Source of the DNA: Pseudomonadota bacterium
GTDB taxonomy: Bacteria; Pseudomonadota; Gammaproteobacteria; Burkholderiales; Burkholderiaceae_D
DNA length: 15,390 nt
NCBI GenBank assembly: GCA_023420795.1
Contig: JAEZVM010000079.1
Span: 1-15,390, forward strand
Direction: 5' to 3'
In this document: piece after piece, positions 1-7,459 of the stretch
How the letters are laid out: every line of letters begins with the position of its first letter
Position numbering within the stretch: position 1 is the first letter of the stretch
The notes under the pieces: model-generated
What the model saw: only the letters and a program-made list of their open reading frames with translations
Database searches by the model: none
What the model was told of the DNA's origin: nothing
Position numbers and translations under genes: made by a program

Positions 1-1298
1 TGGCGCAGCAGGTGTTCCAGCACCGGCTTGGCGGCTTGCGGCGAATCGAATTCGGCTTTGAGCAGCGCGAGTTCCTGCAGTTCATGCAGCGGCAATGCGT
101 CCAGTGCATGCGCGGACAGTTCGCGCAGTCTTGCCTTGGTGCGGGTGACGTGGCGGTGGCGCGCTTCCCATTCTTTCTGCTCCCTTTGCCACCATGCCTG
201 ATCGAACTCGTCGATCAGCTTCCTGGCCGTTGCTCCAAGCAGCACTTCCGCCGCCGTCACATCGACAGCGGCAGGCAATGCAGACGGCTGGCCGGTAGCC
301 TCGACCCGGTCGCGCAGCGCCGGATGGGTATCGTGAAAACTGGATGTCTCCTGCCATGCCGCCGCCAGCTGCGTCTTGGTCGCCCATTGCTCATGGCTGG
401 CGCGGAACGCGGTGCGCATCGACGCAAACGGCATGAAGGCCGGACGGGCGCTATTGTTTGCCTGCCGGTACAGCGTCGGCCAGAACTCCTCATGGATCCA
501 GCGGCCCAGCAGCGTGTCGCGGATCAGGCCGGATGCATTCGCTTCCGCGCCGGCCAACTGGGTTGCGGTCAGGTCGGCATCATACTCGTTCTGGCGCGAC
601 AGCACGAAGGTATAGGCGTTGTAGTAAGGCATGAACATGTCCAGCATGCGCGCCATCGTGCCCTGCAGCCAGTCGTCCTCGCGGTTGCGGCTGACCTGTT
701 CGTAAAGCGCGCCAAAGGTGCGGCGCTGCCGGTACACCCAGGCGCCGAGCTTCCCGTGGTTGCCGCACAGATGGCCGTATTCATGCGCGACTGTCGCCAG
801 CATTTCCCTGGCCGGCACGCCGAGCAGGTAGGGCAGGCCGAGGATCAGATAATTGGTATGGCCGCCGAAGAAGCCCCAGCGCGGCACCTGCGATACCGCG
901 GCGTTGTACATGTCGTTGACCAGCACATGATGAATCGGCGGGCCCTTGAGCTTCTTGCGCATCTTGTTGAGCAATGCAAACAGCTTCGGCGCCTCGTCGC
1001 GCGTGATGCAGCGTCCTTCGGGCGGCTGCAGGCGCATGAAGAACATGCGCAGCACGGTAAAGAACACCGGCACCATCGAGACGGCGAATACGCCGAAGGT
1101 GAACATGCTGGCGCGATGTGCATCGCGCGCCCAGTTGAAGCCGAAATAGATTGCCGCCGCCACGCCGGCCAGCGAGAGGAACAGCGCCGCATAGGCCGCA
1201 CCGCTGAGCAGCAGCACCTTGCTGCGGAATGCGCCAGGGCTGTGCGCCGCTTCGGCTTCCAGCCGTCCGATGAGGCCTTCGTAAACATACCGGTCCAC
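1..1298 (-). CDS. M48 family membrane metalloprotease (partial, C-terminus off the left edge)
   Basis: Zinc metalloprotease of the M48 (Ste24/HtpX-like) family, probably involved in envelope protein turnover. About 432 codons are visible and the frame is open to the window edge. Residues 27-54 and about 64-88 are two hydrophobic segments, so the N-terminus is membrane anchored. The zinc-binding HEYGH motif is at 172-176 and the expected third ligand, Glu238, lies in NEYDAD. The visible end (about 400-432) is Leu/Ala/Glu-rich and looks like the beginning of a helical repeat, possibly TPR; that part is inference. The start is GTG at 1298, chosen because a strong purine-rich ribosome site lies just upstream and the reading continues directly into the anchor; there is no good ATG. 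Divergent from the PBP gene across a 152-bp gap. Family assignment is firm, the substrate unknown. Confidence 0.88.
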   Translation of the reverse strand, partial: MDRYVYEGLIGRLEAEAAHSPGAFRSKVLLLSGAAYAALFLSLAGVAAAIYFGFNWARDAHRASMFTFGVFAVSMVPVFFTVLRMFFMRLQPPEGRCITRDEAPKLFALLNKMRKKLKGPPIHHVLVNDMYNAAVSQVPRWGFFGGHTNYLILGLPYLLGVPAREMLATVAHEYGHLCGNHGKLGAWVYRQRRTFGALYEQVSRNREDDWLQGTMARMLDMFMPYYNAYTFVLSRQNEYDADLTATQLAGAEANASGLIRDTLLGRWIHEEFWPTLYRQANNSARPAFMPFASMRTAFRASHEQWATKTQLAAAWQETSSFHDTHPALRDRVEATGQPSALPAAVDVTAAEVLLGATARKLIDEFDQAWWQREQKEWEARHRHVTRTKARLRELSAHALDALPLHELQELALLKAEFDSPQAAKPVLEHLLR

Positions 1299-1304
1299 GC
1301 TCTG

Positions 1305-1311
1305 CTCCTCC
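1305..1311 (-). promoter_or_regulatory. Ribosome binding site fixing the GTG start of the M48 gene
   Basis: Read on the minus strand this is GGAGGAG, six bases before GTG 1298. No in-frame ATG has a comparable site, so it supports the GTG start. Confidence 0.75.
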
Positions 1312-1450
1312 TTCCGCCGATTTTTATTGAATTTCTGCAAGGCATTGTACAGCGGACAGACAGGGCAATCGCGGGGCGCTTTTTGCCGGAATTGCAAACC
1401 AATCCATCAACACCCTGTCCAATCCCGATCAAGCAAGAAAAAAGGTAGAG

Positions 1451-3937
1451 ATGGTGGACCGCACACATCCGCACAGGCAAGACCCGCACACTTCCCCGGA
1501 GCATCCAAGAAACAGACACCCAGTGCGCCGCGCCATCCTGCGGCACACGGTCAATATCCTCGGCTCGCTGCTGATCTTGCTGGTGGCTGCGGCCATCGTC
1601 GCCGCCGCCTACATCCGGCAAATCATTCCGACCACGCCTGGCGTCGAGGCGATGCTCGATGCGCAGGATGCGAAGCCCAGTATTTTGCTGTCCGCCGATG
1701 GCACCCATCTCGCCACCTACAACCAGGGACATCAGGAGCGGGTGAAGCTCGACCAGATATCGCCGCATGTGATCGAGGCATTGATCGCGACAGAAGATCA
1801 CCGCTTCTATGAACATCGCGGCATCGACATCGCCCGCACGCTGTCGGCGGCGGTGCATACCGTGCGCGGCGAGGCGCAGGGCGGTTCGACAATCACGCAG
1901 CAACTGGTGCGCAACATGTTTCCGGAGCAAATCGGACGCTCGCGCACCATCGAGCGCAAGCTGCGCGAAATCATTACCGCGCTGAAGATCGAACAGACGT
2001 ACACCAAGGCGGAAATCCTGCAGACCTACCTGAACACGGTGCCTTTTCTGTACAACGTGGTTGGCATCGAAATGGCGGCGCGCACCTATTACGGCAAGAC
2101 TGCCGCCAGCCTCGACGTGCTGGAAAGCGCAACGCTGATCGGCATGCTCAAGGGAACCAGTTACTACAATCCCATCCTCAACCCGGAACGCGCGCAGCGG
2201 CGCCGCAACGTCGTGCTCAGCCAGATGGTCAAGCGCGGCATGCTGGCCAGTGAAGAATACGAGGCGCTGCAGGGACAGCCGCTGCAGGTGGCGCTCAACC
2301 GCCAGCCCGATCCGCTCGGCGTGGCACCGCATTTCGCCGCGCATGTGCGCCGTCAGCTGATCGAATGGGCGGATGCCAACGGCTACAACCTGTATACCGA
2401 TGGTCTGATCGTGCACAGCTCCATCGACGACCGGCTGCAGCAGGCCGCGGCCGAAGCGGTCGGGCGGCAGGCGCAGGTATTGCAGAACATTGCCGATGTC
2501 GAATGGGGCAGAAGCAGCGACCGCGTCGCTTCGCATGCGCCGGATGCATATGCGGCCCTGCGCAAGAAGGTCGAACCCTTCAGTTATTTCTGGAGCGAGC
2601 GCGCCGACCTGCTCGACGCCTTCATCCGCGAAACGCCGGAGTACCGCAAGGCAATCGATGCCGGCCGCTCCGCCGAGAAAGCGTTGGCCGCGCTGAAGGC
2701 CGATCCGAAATTCATGGCGCGCCTGCGCGAATACAAGACACGTCTCGAAGCCGGCTTTGTCGCGATCGACCCGGACAGCGGCGAAGTGAAGGCCTGGGTC
2801 GGCAGCCGCGACTTTGAGCGCGACCAGTTCGACCATGTCGCGCAGGCGGTGCGCCAGCCCGGTTCCACCTTCAAGCCTATCGTCTATGGCGCCGCGCTGG
2901 AACACGGGCTGCGGCCGGAAGACACCTATCCCGACGGCGAGATCGAAGTCCGCGCAGACGACGGCAGCATCTGGCGCCCGACCAACATGAGCGGCTTTTC
3001 CGGCCAGATGATGAGCCTGCGCGACGGCCTGATCTATTCGAAGAACACGATCACTGCGCAAGTGATGCTCGATGTCGGCCTGCCGCAGGTAGTCGAGCTG
3101 GCGCGCGCGGTCGGCATCCGTAACAGCCGGCTGTATCCGGTTCCCTCACTGTCGCTCGGCACCAGCCCGGTGACGCTGCTGGAAATGGTGTCCTCGTACG
3201 CGACCATTGCGGAGATCGGCGAATACCGGCAGCCGGTCTTCATCAGGAAGATCACCGACCGTGACGGCAAGGTGCTGGCGGAATTCAATACCGAAGCGGA
3301 GCGCGTTCTGTCGGAAGAAACTGCGATCGAACTGATCGACATGATGCGCGCCGTGGTCCGGCGCGGTACCGGCACCGAGGTTAGGAGCCGCTTCAATCTC
3401 GTGGCCGACTTCGCCGGCAAGACCGGCACCACGCAAAACAACACCGACGGCTGGTTCATCATGATGCATCCGGACCTAGTGGCGGGCGCCTGGGTCGGCT
3501 TCAATGATTCGCGCGTGACGATGCGCAGCGATTACTGGGGCCAGGGCGGGCACAATGCCAGCCTGCTGGTTGGCGACTTTTTCCGCGACACGCTGAAAGC
3601 GAAACTGATCAATGCCAAAAGCAAGTTCCCGCAGCCGAAGCGTCCGCCGCCGCTGCTGGTGAAGGCGCCGGCAGAGGACTGGACCAACGAGCCGATGCCG
3701 GAAGGCTATGGCGTGATTACCCGCAATGACGGCGGTACGGCAGTCGTGATCGGCCCGGACAATGCGCAGACGGTCAAACATGGCGTTGAAGAGACCGTAC
3801 CGGCGCCGCGCGACGAACTTGGCCGCTTCCTGAGCGGAGTCGGCGGTGATCCGCAGGACGGGGCAAGTATGGAAAGCAGCGGCCCATCCATCATCGGCGA
3901 TGGACAGTCGGGCGACGACGAAGCACGTCTGCCATAG
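1451..3937 (+). CDS. Class A penicillin-binding protein (PBP1A-type glycosyltransferase/transpeptidase)
   Basis: Bifunctional peptidoglycan synthase: polymerises lipid II and cross-links stem peptides in the periplasm. The 828-residue protein has a short basic cytoplasmic tail, one membrane segment (about 33-55) and a GT51 domain (about 75-270) with catalytic Glu115 in EDHRFYEH and the GGSTITQQLVRNMF block at 144-157. The transpeptidase domain (about 430-720) carries SxxK at Ser472-Lys475 (STFK), SxN at 530-532 (SKN) and KTG at 657-659. Residues about 360-432 between the domains are a charged helical linker. The C-terminal 100 residues are Pro/Gly/Asp-rich and probably disordered. The start has AAAGG seven bases upstream. 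The linker and the LEAGFVAIDPDSG stretch that follows recall Bacteroidetes PBP1A more than Escherichia coli MrcA, so this may be an additional class A PBP; no symbol is given. Divergent from the M48 protease gene. Confidence 0.95.
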   Translation: MVDRTHPHRQDPHTSPEHPRNRHPVRRAILRHTVNILGSLLILLVAAAIVAAAYIRQIIPTTPGVEAMLDAQDAKPSILLSADGTHLATYNQGHQERVKLDQISPHVIEALIATEDHRFYEHRGIDIARTLSAAVHTVRGEAQGGSTITQQLVRNMFPEQIGRSRTIERKLREIITALKIEQTYTKAEILQTYLNTVPFLYNVVGIEMAARTYYGKTAASLDVLESATLIGMLKGTSYYNPILNPERAQRRRNVVLSQMVKRGMLASEEYEALQGQPLQVALNRQPDPLGVAPHFAAHVRRQLIEWADANGYNLYTDGLIVHSSIDDRLQQAAAEAVGRQAQVLQNIADVEWGRSSDRVASHAPDAYAALRKKVEPFSYFWSERADLLDAFIRETPEYRKAIDAGRSAEKALAALKADPKFMARLREYKTRLEAGFVAIDPDSGEVKAWVGSRDFERDQFDHVAQAVRQPGSTFKPIVYGAALEHGLRPEDTYPDGEIEVRADDGSIWRPTNMSGFSGQMMSLRDGLIYSKNTITAQVMLDVGLPQVVELARAVGIRNSRLYPVPSLSLGTSPVTLLEMVSSYATIAEIGEYRQPVFIRKITDRDGKVLAEFNTEAERVLSEETAIELIDMMRAVVRRGTGTEVRSRFNLVADFAGKTGTTQNNTDGWFIMMHPDLVAGAWVGFNDSRVTMRSDYWGQGGHNASLLVGDFFRDTLKAKLINAKSKFPQPKRPPPLLVKAPAEDWTNEPMPEGYGVITRNDGGTAVVIGPDNAQTVKHGVEETVPAPRDELGRFLSGVGGDPQDGASMESSGPSIIGDGQSGDDEARLP

Positions 3938-3980
3938 GACGGTATCATCTCCCTTCCCCAACTCGCGAAGGAGACCCGCC

Positions 3981-4388
3981 ATGGCAGATGAAAACCCGAG
4001 CATCGTTTCGCATATCTCGATCGGCACCAATGATTTCGACCGCGCACTCTCGTTCTACGACAAAGTGATGGCTGCGCTCGGCGCGCAGCGGGTAATGGAA
4101 CATCCGGGCGCGGTGGCGTACGGCAAGCAGTATCCGGAATTCTGGGTGCAGAAACCGATCGACGGCTATCCGGCATCGGTCGGCAACGGCACCCACATCG
4201 GCTTCGTCGCCGCATCGAAGCAAGCGGTGCACGCCTTTCATGAAGCCGCGCTGGCAGCCGGCGGACAGGACAATGGCGCGCCCGGACCGCGCCCGCATTA
4301 CGGCGAACCCTACTACGGCTGCTTCGTGCGCGATCCGGACGGCCACAAGATCGAAGCGGCGTTCTGGGATCAGACAGCGCAGGCCTAA
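3981..4388 (+). CDS. VOC-fold (glyoxalase/bleomycin-resistance-like) protein
   Basis: A single-module vicinal oxygen chelate protein of 135 residues, the usual length for this superfamily. The pattern fits a metal-binding VOC protein: His11 in the opening beta strand (SHISIG), His72 (GTHIGF) and Glu125 in the final strand (GHKIEAAFW), preceded by the typical RDPDG turn. The substrate cannot be told from sequence; members include lactoylglutathione lyases, dioxygenases and resistance proteins. ATG 3981 was chosen because AAGGAGA sits at 3968-3974 and the beta1 strand begins right after it; longer readings extend back into the PBP gene. Only 43 bases separate it from the PBP stop, so read-through is possible, but a TATCAT hexamer at 3943-3948 could be its own -10 box. 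Confidence 0.85.
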   Translation: MADENPSIVSHISIGTNDFDRALSFYDKVMAALGAQRVMEHPGAVAYGKQYPEFWVQKPIDGYPASVGNGTHIGFVAASKQAVHAFHEAALAAGGQDNGAPGPRPHYGEPYYGCFVRDPDGHKIEAAFWDQTAQA

Positions 4389-4399
4389 TTGGCTATCAT
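4371..4399 (+). promoter_or_regulatory. Candidate sigma-70 promoter for dps
   Basis: CAGACA at 4371-4376 (four of six to the -35 consensus) is followed after 17 bases by TATCAT at 4394-4399 (five of six to the -10 consensus). Transcription would begin near 4406, giving a leader of about 70 bases before the Dps start. The -35 lies within the end of the VOC gene. Based on pattern only. Confidence 0.4.
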
Positions 4400-4475
4400 T
4401 GCTACATTCGACATTCGGACCGCCACAGCGGTTCGATACGCAAACCCGACTTGACCCTTACAGGAGAACAAAAAG

Positions 4476-4946
4476 ATGGATATCGATATCGGTATTTCCG
4501 AACAGGATAGAAAGAGCATTGTTGATGGCTTGTCGCGCCTCTTGGCCGACACTTACACGCTTTACCTGAAGACCCACAATTTCCACTGGAACGTGACCGG
4601 TCCGATGTTCCAGACGCTGCATCTGATGTTTGAAACCCAGTACAACGAACTGGCGCTGGCGGTGGACCTGATTGCGGAACGGATTCGCGCGCTGGGCAGC
4701 CCGGCACCCGGCACTTACGCGGAATTTGCTCGCCTGAGTTCGGTGAAGGAGCCGAGCGGTGTGCCTTCCGCGCAGGACATGATCCGCCAGCTGGTGCAGG
4801 ATCAGGAAACGGTGGTGCGTACTGCGCGCTCGATGTTCAAGGCCGTCGATCAGGCCAGCGACGAGCCGACTGCCGACCTGCTGACGCAGCGCATGCAGGT
4901 GCATGAAAAGACCGCATGGATGCTGCGTTCGCTGCTGGAAAAATAA
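4476..4946 (+). CDS. dps: Dps-family DNA-binding ferritin
   Basis: Miniferritin that oxidises ferrous iron with peroxide, stores the ferric product in a 12-subunit cage and, in many species, protects DNA in stress or stationary phase. At 156 residues it has normal length. The ferroxidase ligands are all present with the spacing of E. coli Dps: His37 (FHWNV), His49, Asp64 and Glu68 (DLIAERIRALG), that is intervals of 12, 15 and 4. The N-terminus is short and acidic with no lysine-rich tail, so tail-mediated DNA binding as in E. coli is doubtful; cytoplasmic iron storage is the safer role. AGGAG at 4462-4466 supports the start. A candidate promoter lies just upstream. It converges with a DUF2061 gene that has a Fur-box candidate, which makes an iron-related neighbourhood plausible. 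Confidence 0.95.
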   Translation: MDIDIGISEQDRKSIVDGLSRLLADTYTLYLKTHNFHWNVTGPMFQTLHLMFETQYNELALAVDLIAERIRALGSPAPGTYAEFARLSSVKEPSGVPSAQDMIRQLVQDQETVVRTARSMFKAVDQASDEPTADLLTQRMQVHEKTAWMLRSLLEK

Positions 4947-4975
4947 GTTCCGGAACCGCCGGGCCGCAGGCGCGG

Positions 4976-5191
4976 TCAGGCGGGCACCGCAGTGCGCGGT
5001 TTCTGCTCGATCCGCGCACGAATCCTTTCCCACAGGCGCTCGTGCAGCGGCATCAAGATCACATTACAGATCGGCTCCAGAATAGCTGCTACGCCTCCGA
5101 ATGCCACCGACCCGGTGACGACATACATGACAGCAAATGCCACGCCCATGTGGACGGCGATCTGGCTTGTGGTTTTCGCGGCGGTGACCAT
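4976..5191 (-). CDS. Small DUF2061-type membrane protein
   Basis: A 71-residue protein that is almost wholly membrane-embedded: a short KTTSQIAVH lead, hydrophobic segments at about 12-30 and 31-48 separated by TGS, then a conserved-looking EPICN...HERLWERIR tail and a charged C-terminus. The order K-T-S, His, TGS, E-P-x-x-N and HERLW fits the DUF2061 family of predicted inner-membrane proteins, whose function is unknown. The ATG has a purine-rich AAGGAAAGGAAA site upstream. It converges with dps with 29 bases between stops. A sigma-70-like promoter overlapped by a Fur-box candidate lies upstream, so iron-dependent repression is predicted. Family call is from recognised motif order, not a search. 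Confidence 0.75.
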   Translation of the reverse strand: MVTAAKTTSQIAVHMGVAFAVMYVVTGSVAFGGVAAILEPICNVILMPLHERLWERIRARIEQKPRTAVPA

Positions 5192-5232
5192 GCTGTTTTC
5201 CTTTCCTTGCCAATCAAAGCATCATGAGTCAG

Positions 5233-5261
5233 ATGATAGTGATTCGCATTTAATAGATCAA
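5233..5261 (-). promoter_or_regulatory. Predicted sigma-70 promoter for the DUF2061 gene
   Basis: On the minus strand TTGATC (5256-5261) is separated by exactly 17 bases from TATCAT (5233-5238). Each hexamer is close to consensus (four and five of six). Transcription should start near 5226, about 35 bases before the start codon at 5191. Confidence 0.6.
5234..5248 (-). promoter_or_regulatory. Candidate Fur operator over the DUF2061 promoter
   Basis: Read on the minus strand the 15-mer is TGCGAATCACTATCA, matching 11 of the 14 defined positions of the 7-1-7 Fur consensus TGATAATNATTATCA. It covers the spacer and the -10 box, a position where bound Fur with iron would block RNA polymerase. Prediction from sequence only. 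Confidence 0.5.
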
Positions 5262-5300
5262 ATTGATTTATTATTTGAATTCAATAGCTCGCATCTATTT
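5251..5300. repeat. AT-rich segment with nested inverted repeats
   Basis: Within GC-rich DNA this segment is strikingly AT-rich. It holds 7-bp arms AATAGAT (5252-5258) and ATCTATT (5293-5299) enclosing ATCAA/TTGAT (5257-5267) and the perfect palindrome TTGAATTCAA (5275-5284). It lies between the barrel gene stop and the DUF2061 promoter, so it may be an upstream activating element, a regulator site or part of a weak terminator. Confidence 0.4.
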
Positions 5301-5321
5301 AAAAGCTCCGCCGCCTTCCAC

Positions 5322-5996
5322 TCAGAATTTGTAACTTAGTCCGATTCGCAGCACCGGATAAGCCTTGAAGCGGCTTACCTCGTCGCGCAGCTCGGTGTTT
5401 TCGCGCGCCACATCGCTGGCGAAGCGATTGCACACCGCTGCCGAAGCGCTGCAGCCGGTACTGGTCAGCGATGTCTTCGGCGAACCGTGCAGCATCACGC
5501 CCGCATCCATCGAGACTGACCAGCCCTTTTCCTTGGTGGATGGCCTGCCCCAGCCGATGCCGAGATAAGGTGCGACCTTGTTGAAATTAACCTTGCCCTT
5601 GACGTTGCCGACGCTGGAGGCGTCATAGGTATTGCCCTGGATCGTGTAATTGCCGGAGGCATTCGGGCGGGCATGCACATCAATCTTGTTGCCGTTGTAG
5701 GACAGGCCGGCCGTCAGGCGGAAGGCGCTGTCCTTTTTCGGATACCAGTCGAGTAGCGCATCGTAGGTATTCGCGGTCAGTTTCAGGTCGTAATCCAGAT
5801 CGCGGGTGCTGCCGTCATACGAATAGCCGAGGTAGCCGAGGCCAAAGCGCGCATTCAGATTCGGCCGCAGCGGCATGCTGGCGTGAAATCCGACGCCCGT
5901 CGTACCGATGTTCCCGGCCACATCCACCTGTGCCTGTGCATTCGTTGTCGCCACCGCTGCAGCGACCAATCCCAAAACCGTCCATCCCGTCTTCAA
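5322..5996 (-). CDS. Predicted outer-membrane beta-barrel protein of unknown function
   Basis: A secreted protein of 224 residues. From TTG 5996 the N-terminus reads (M)KTGWTVLGLVAAAVATTNA followed by QA-Q, a clean signal peptide with cleavage predicted after the AQA-like site near residue 22. The mature part alternates polar and hydrophobic residues in strand-sized pieces, is rich in Gly, Tyr, Asn and Thr, and ends in GLSYKF with the terminal Phe expected for BAM-assembled barrels. Two cysteines (TGCSAS, AVCNRF) may form a loop disulfide. I do not recognise a named family; OmpW- or opacity-like barrels are the closest in general look. The TTG is preferred over a TTG eight codons upstream because AGGAG (6004-6008) lies seven bases before it and it gives a normal signal peptide. 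It is divergent from the hydrolase. Confidence 0.75.
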   Translation of the reverse strand: MKTGWTVLGLVAAAVATTNAQAQVDVAGNIGTTGVGFHASMPLRPNLNARFGLGYLGYSYDGSTRDLDYDLKLTANTYDALLDWYPKKDSAFRLTAGLSYNGNKIDVHARPNASGNYTIQGNTYDASSVGNVKGKVNFNKVAPYLGIGWGRPSTKEKGWSVSMDAGVMLHGSPKTSLTSTGCSASAAVCNRFASDVARENTELRDEVSRFKAYPVLRIGLSYKF

Positions 5997-6003
5997 TAGT
6001 CTG

Positions 6004-6008
6004 CTCCT
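6004..6008 (-). promoter_or_regulatory. Ribosome binding site deciding the TTG start of the barrel gene
   Basis: AGGAG on the minus strand, seven bases before TTG 5996. The alternative in-frame TTG at 6020 has no such site. Confidence 0.7.
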
Positions 6009-6190
6009 GTACCTGTCCAATGAAGCAAGTCAATTTTTCGTTACTGCAAAATTGCTTGGCGTACAGGGGCTTAGGACTACGAGATAGGGAAGCGGTTCCA
6101 ATATTGCCGAAGCGAAAGAGAGGCCGGAGATTTGCGAAAGGATATTTTTACGTGGCAATCCAATCAGCATGAAAGGCGGCTTGCATCAAT

Positions 6191-7453
6191 ATGCCGCCGG
6201 AAACGAACCGTCATATTTACCGCCCGATCACTGTTCTTCGATCCATGCAAAAGAAGCGCCATATTCATCCGTCCGACATCCGCGCGCTGGCCCGGCTCGC
6301 CACCGATGCCACGGTCGGGCTGACCGATCTGGTGGAAGCGGTGCATCACACCGTCACCCGCCTGCCCGGTAGCGCCGTCGTGCCGGCGCCGGTGCGAACG
6401 CGCGGTATTACCGGCTTCGTTTATAGAACCGTGCGCGGTGTCGCGCGCATGGCTGGCGGCGGCATCGATATGCTGCTCGCGCAATTGCTCCCCTATCTAG
6501 GTGAGCATGATTCATCGCCGCAACGCGAAGCCGTGCTCGCAGCGCTGAACGGCGTGTTCGGCGACCACATGGCGCACACCGGCAACGCACTGGCAATCCC
6601 GATGCGTCTGCGGCTGAACGGCCAGCCGCTGAGGCTGGAACGCGAAGCGCTGCGCACGGCGATTCCCGACGCCGGCGGACGCATTCTCGTGCTCGCGCAC
6701 GGCCTGTGCATGAACGACCTGCAGTGGCGGCGCCTCGGGCACGATCATGGCGCTGCGCTGGCGCGCGAGCTCGGCTATACGCCGCTCTATCTGCATTACA
6801 ACAGCGGCCTGCACGTCTCGGCCAACGGGCGGGCGTTTGCGGATCTGCTGGAAAAGCTGGTGCAGGAATGGCCGCAGCCGGTTGAGCAACTGGCAATCGT
6901 CGGTCACAGCATGGGCGGGCTGGTGGCGCGTAGCGCCTGCCATTACGGCACGGCGGCAAACCATGCATGGCTGAAGCAGCTGCGCAAGCTGGTGTTCCTC
7001 GGCACGCCGCATCACGGCGCACCGCTCGAACGCATCGGCAACTGGGTGCACGGGATGCTGCAGGCGACGCGCTATGCCGCGCCGTTCGCACGTCTTGGAA
7101 GAGTGCGCAGCGCCGGCATTACCGACCTACGCCACGGCAATCTGCTGGATGAGGACTGGTCTGGCCGCGACCGCTTCGCACGTGCGCCGGATGCGCGCCA
7201 GCCTCTGCCTCTGCCGCCCGGCGTGCAGTGCTACACGATTGCGGCAACCCTCGGCAAGACGGTCGGCAGCCTGCGCGACCGCATGCTCGGCGACGGGCTG
7301 GTGCCGCTCGACAGCGCACTTGGGATTCATCAGCAGGCGGAACGCCGTTTGAGTTTTCCGCCCGCGCAGCAGTGGGTCGCCTGCGAGACCGGCCACATGG
7401 ACTTGCTCAGCAGCCCGCAGGTGTATGCAAGGCTGCGCGGCTGGCTGGCCTAG
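6191..7453 (+). CDS. Lipase/esterase-like alpha/beta hydrolase
   Basis: An alpha/beta-hydrolase of 420 residues if started at ATG 6191. The core (about 163-420) has LVLAHGL at 166-172 as the oxyanion strand, the nucleophile elbow GHSMGG with Ser240, and LVFLGTPHHGAPLE at 267-280, the signature of PGAP1-like and related lipases. Asp368 (GDGLVPLDS) and His402 (ETGHMDLL) are the likely acid and base. Residues 1-130 form an extra helical N-terminal part with a hydrophobic patch near 85-100 but no signal peptide, so the enzyme is probably cytoplasmic or membrane-associated. Substrate unknown; an ester or lipid is inferred. Start uncertain: ATG 6191 has only a weak purine stretch, and ATG 6245 (MQKKRH) is an alternative. 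It converges with the threonine aldolase with six bases between stops. Confidence 0.85.
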   Translation: MPPETNRHIYRPITVLRSMQKKRHIHPSDIRALARLATDATVGLTDLVEAVHHTVTRLPGSAVVPAPVRTRGITGFVYRTVRGVARMAGGGIDMLLAQLLPYLGEHDSSPQREAVLAALNGVFGDHMAHTGNALAIPMRLRLNGQPLRLEREALRTAIPDAGGRILVLAHGLCMNDLQWRRLGHDHGAALARELGYTPLYLHYNSGLHVSANGRAFADLLEKLVQEWPQPVEQLAIVGHSMGGLVARSACHYGTAANHAWLKQLRKLVFLGTPHHGAPLERIGNWVHGMLQATRYAAPFARLGRVRSAGITDLRHGNLLDEDWSGRDRFARAPDARQPLPLPPGVQCYTIAATLGKTVGSLRDRMLGDGLVPLDSALGIHQQAERRLSFPPAQQWVACETGHMDLLSSPQVYARLRGWLA

Positions 7454-7459
7454 ACTTTC

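Noticed and set aside
1344..1349. TACAAT on the minus strand as -10 of the M48 gene
   Set aside because: The hexamer is good but no -35 lies at 16-18 bases; the nearest TTGCCC is only 13 bases away, so support is too weak for a feature.
12..1448. A 478-codon plus-strand frame opposite the M48 gene
   Set aside because: The minus strand shows HEYGH, NEYDAD and membrane anchors in order, so the plus frame is a shadow; its product is Arg/Gln/His-rich without any domain.
845..3061. A 738-codon open frame on the minus strand across the PBP gene and the M48 gene start
   Set aside because: It is antisense to a PBP gene with all catalytic motifs, has no recognisable domain, is Arg/His/Ala-rich as expected of GC-rich shadow frames, and its tail runs out of frame through the M48 gene.
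4947..4978. Intrinsic terminator between dps and the DUF2061 gene
   Set aside because: GC-rich with short CCGCC/GGCGG complementarity but no compact stem and no T tract on either strand.
6021..6190. Regulatory site or small RNA between the barrel and hydrolase genes
   Set aside because: About 170 bases, moderately AT-rich; only weak promoter-like hexamers and no clear hairpin or repeat were seen.
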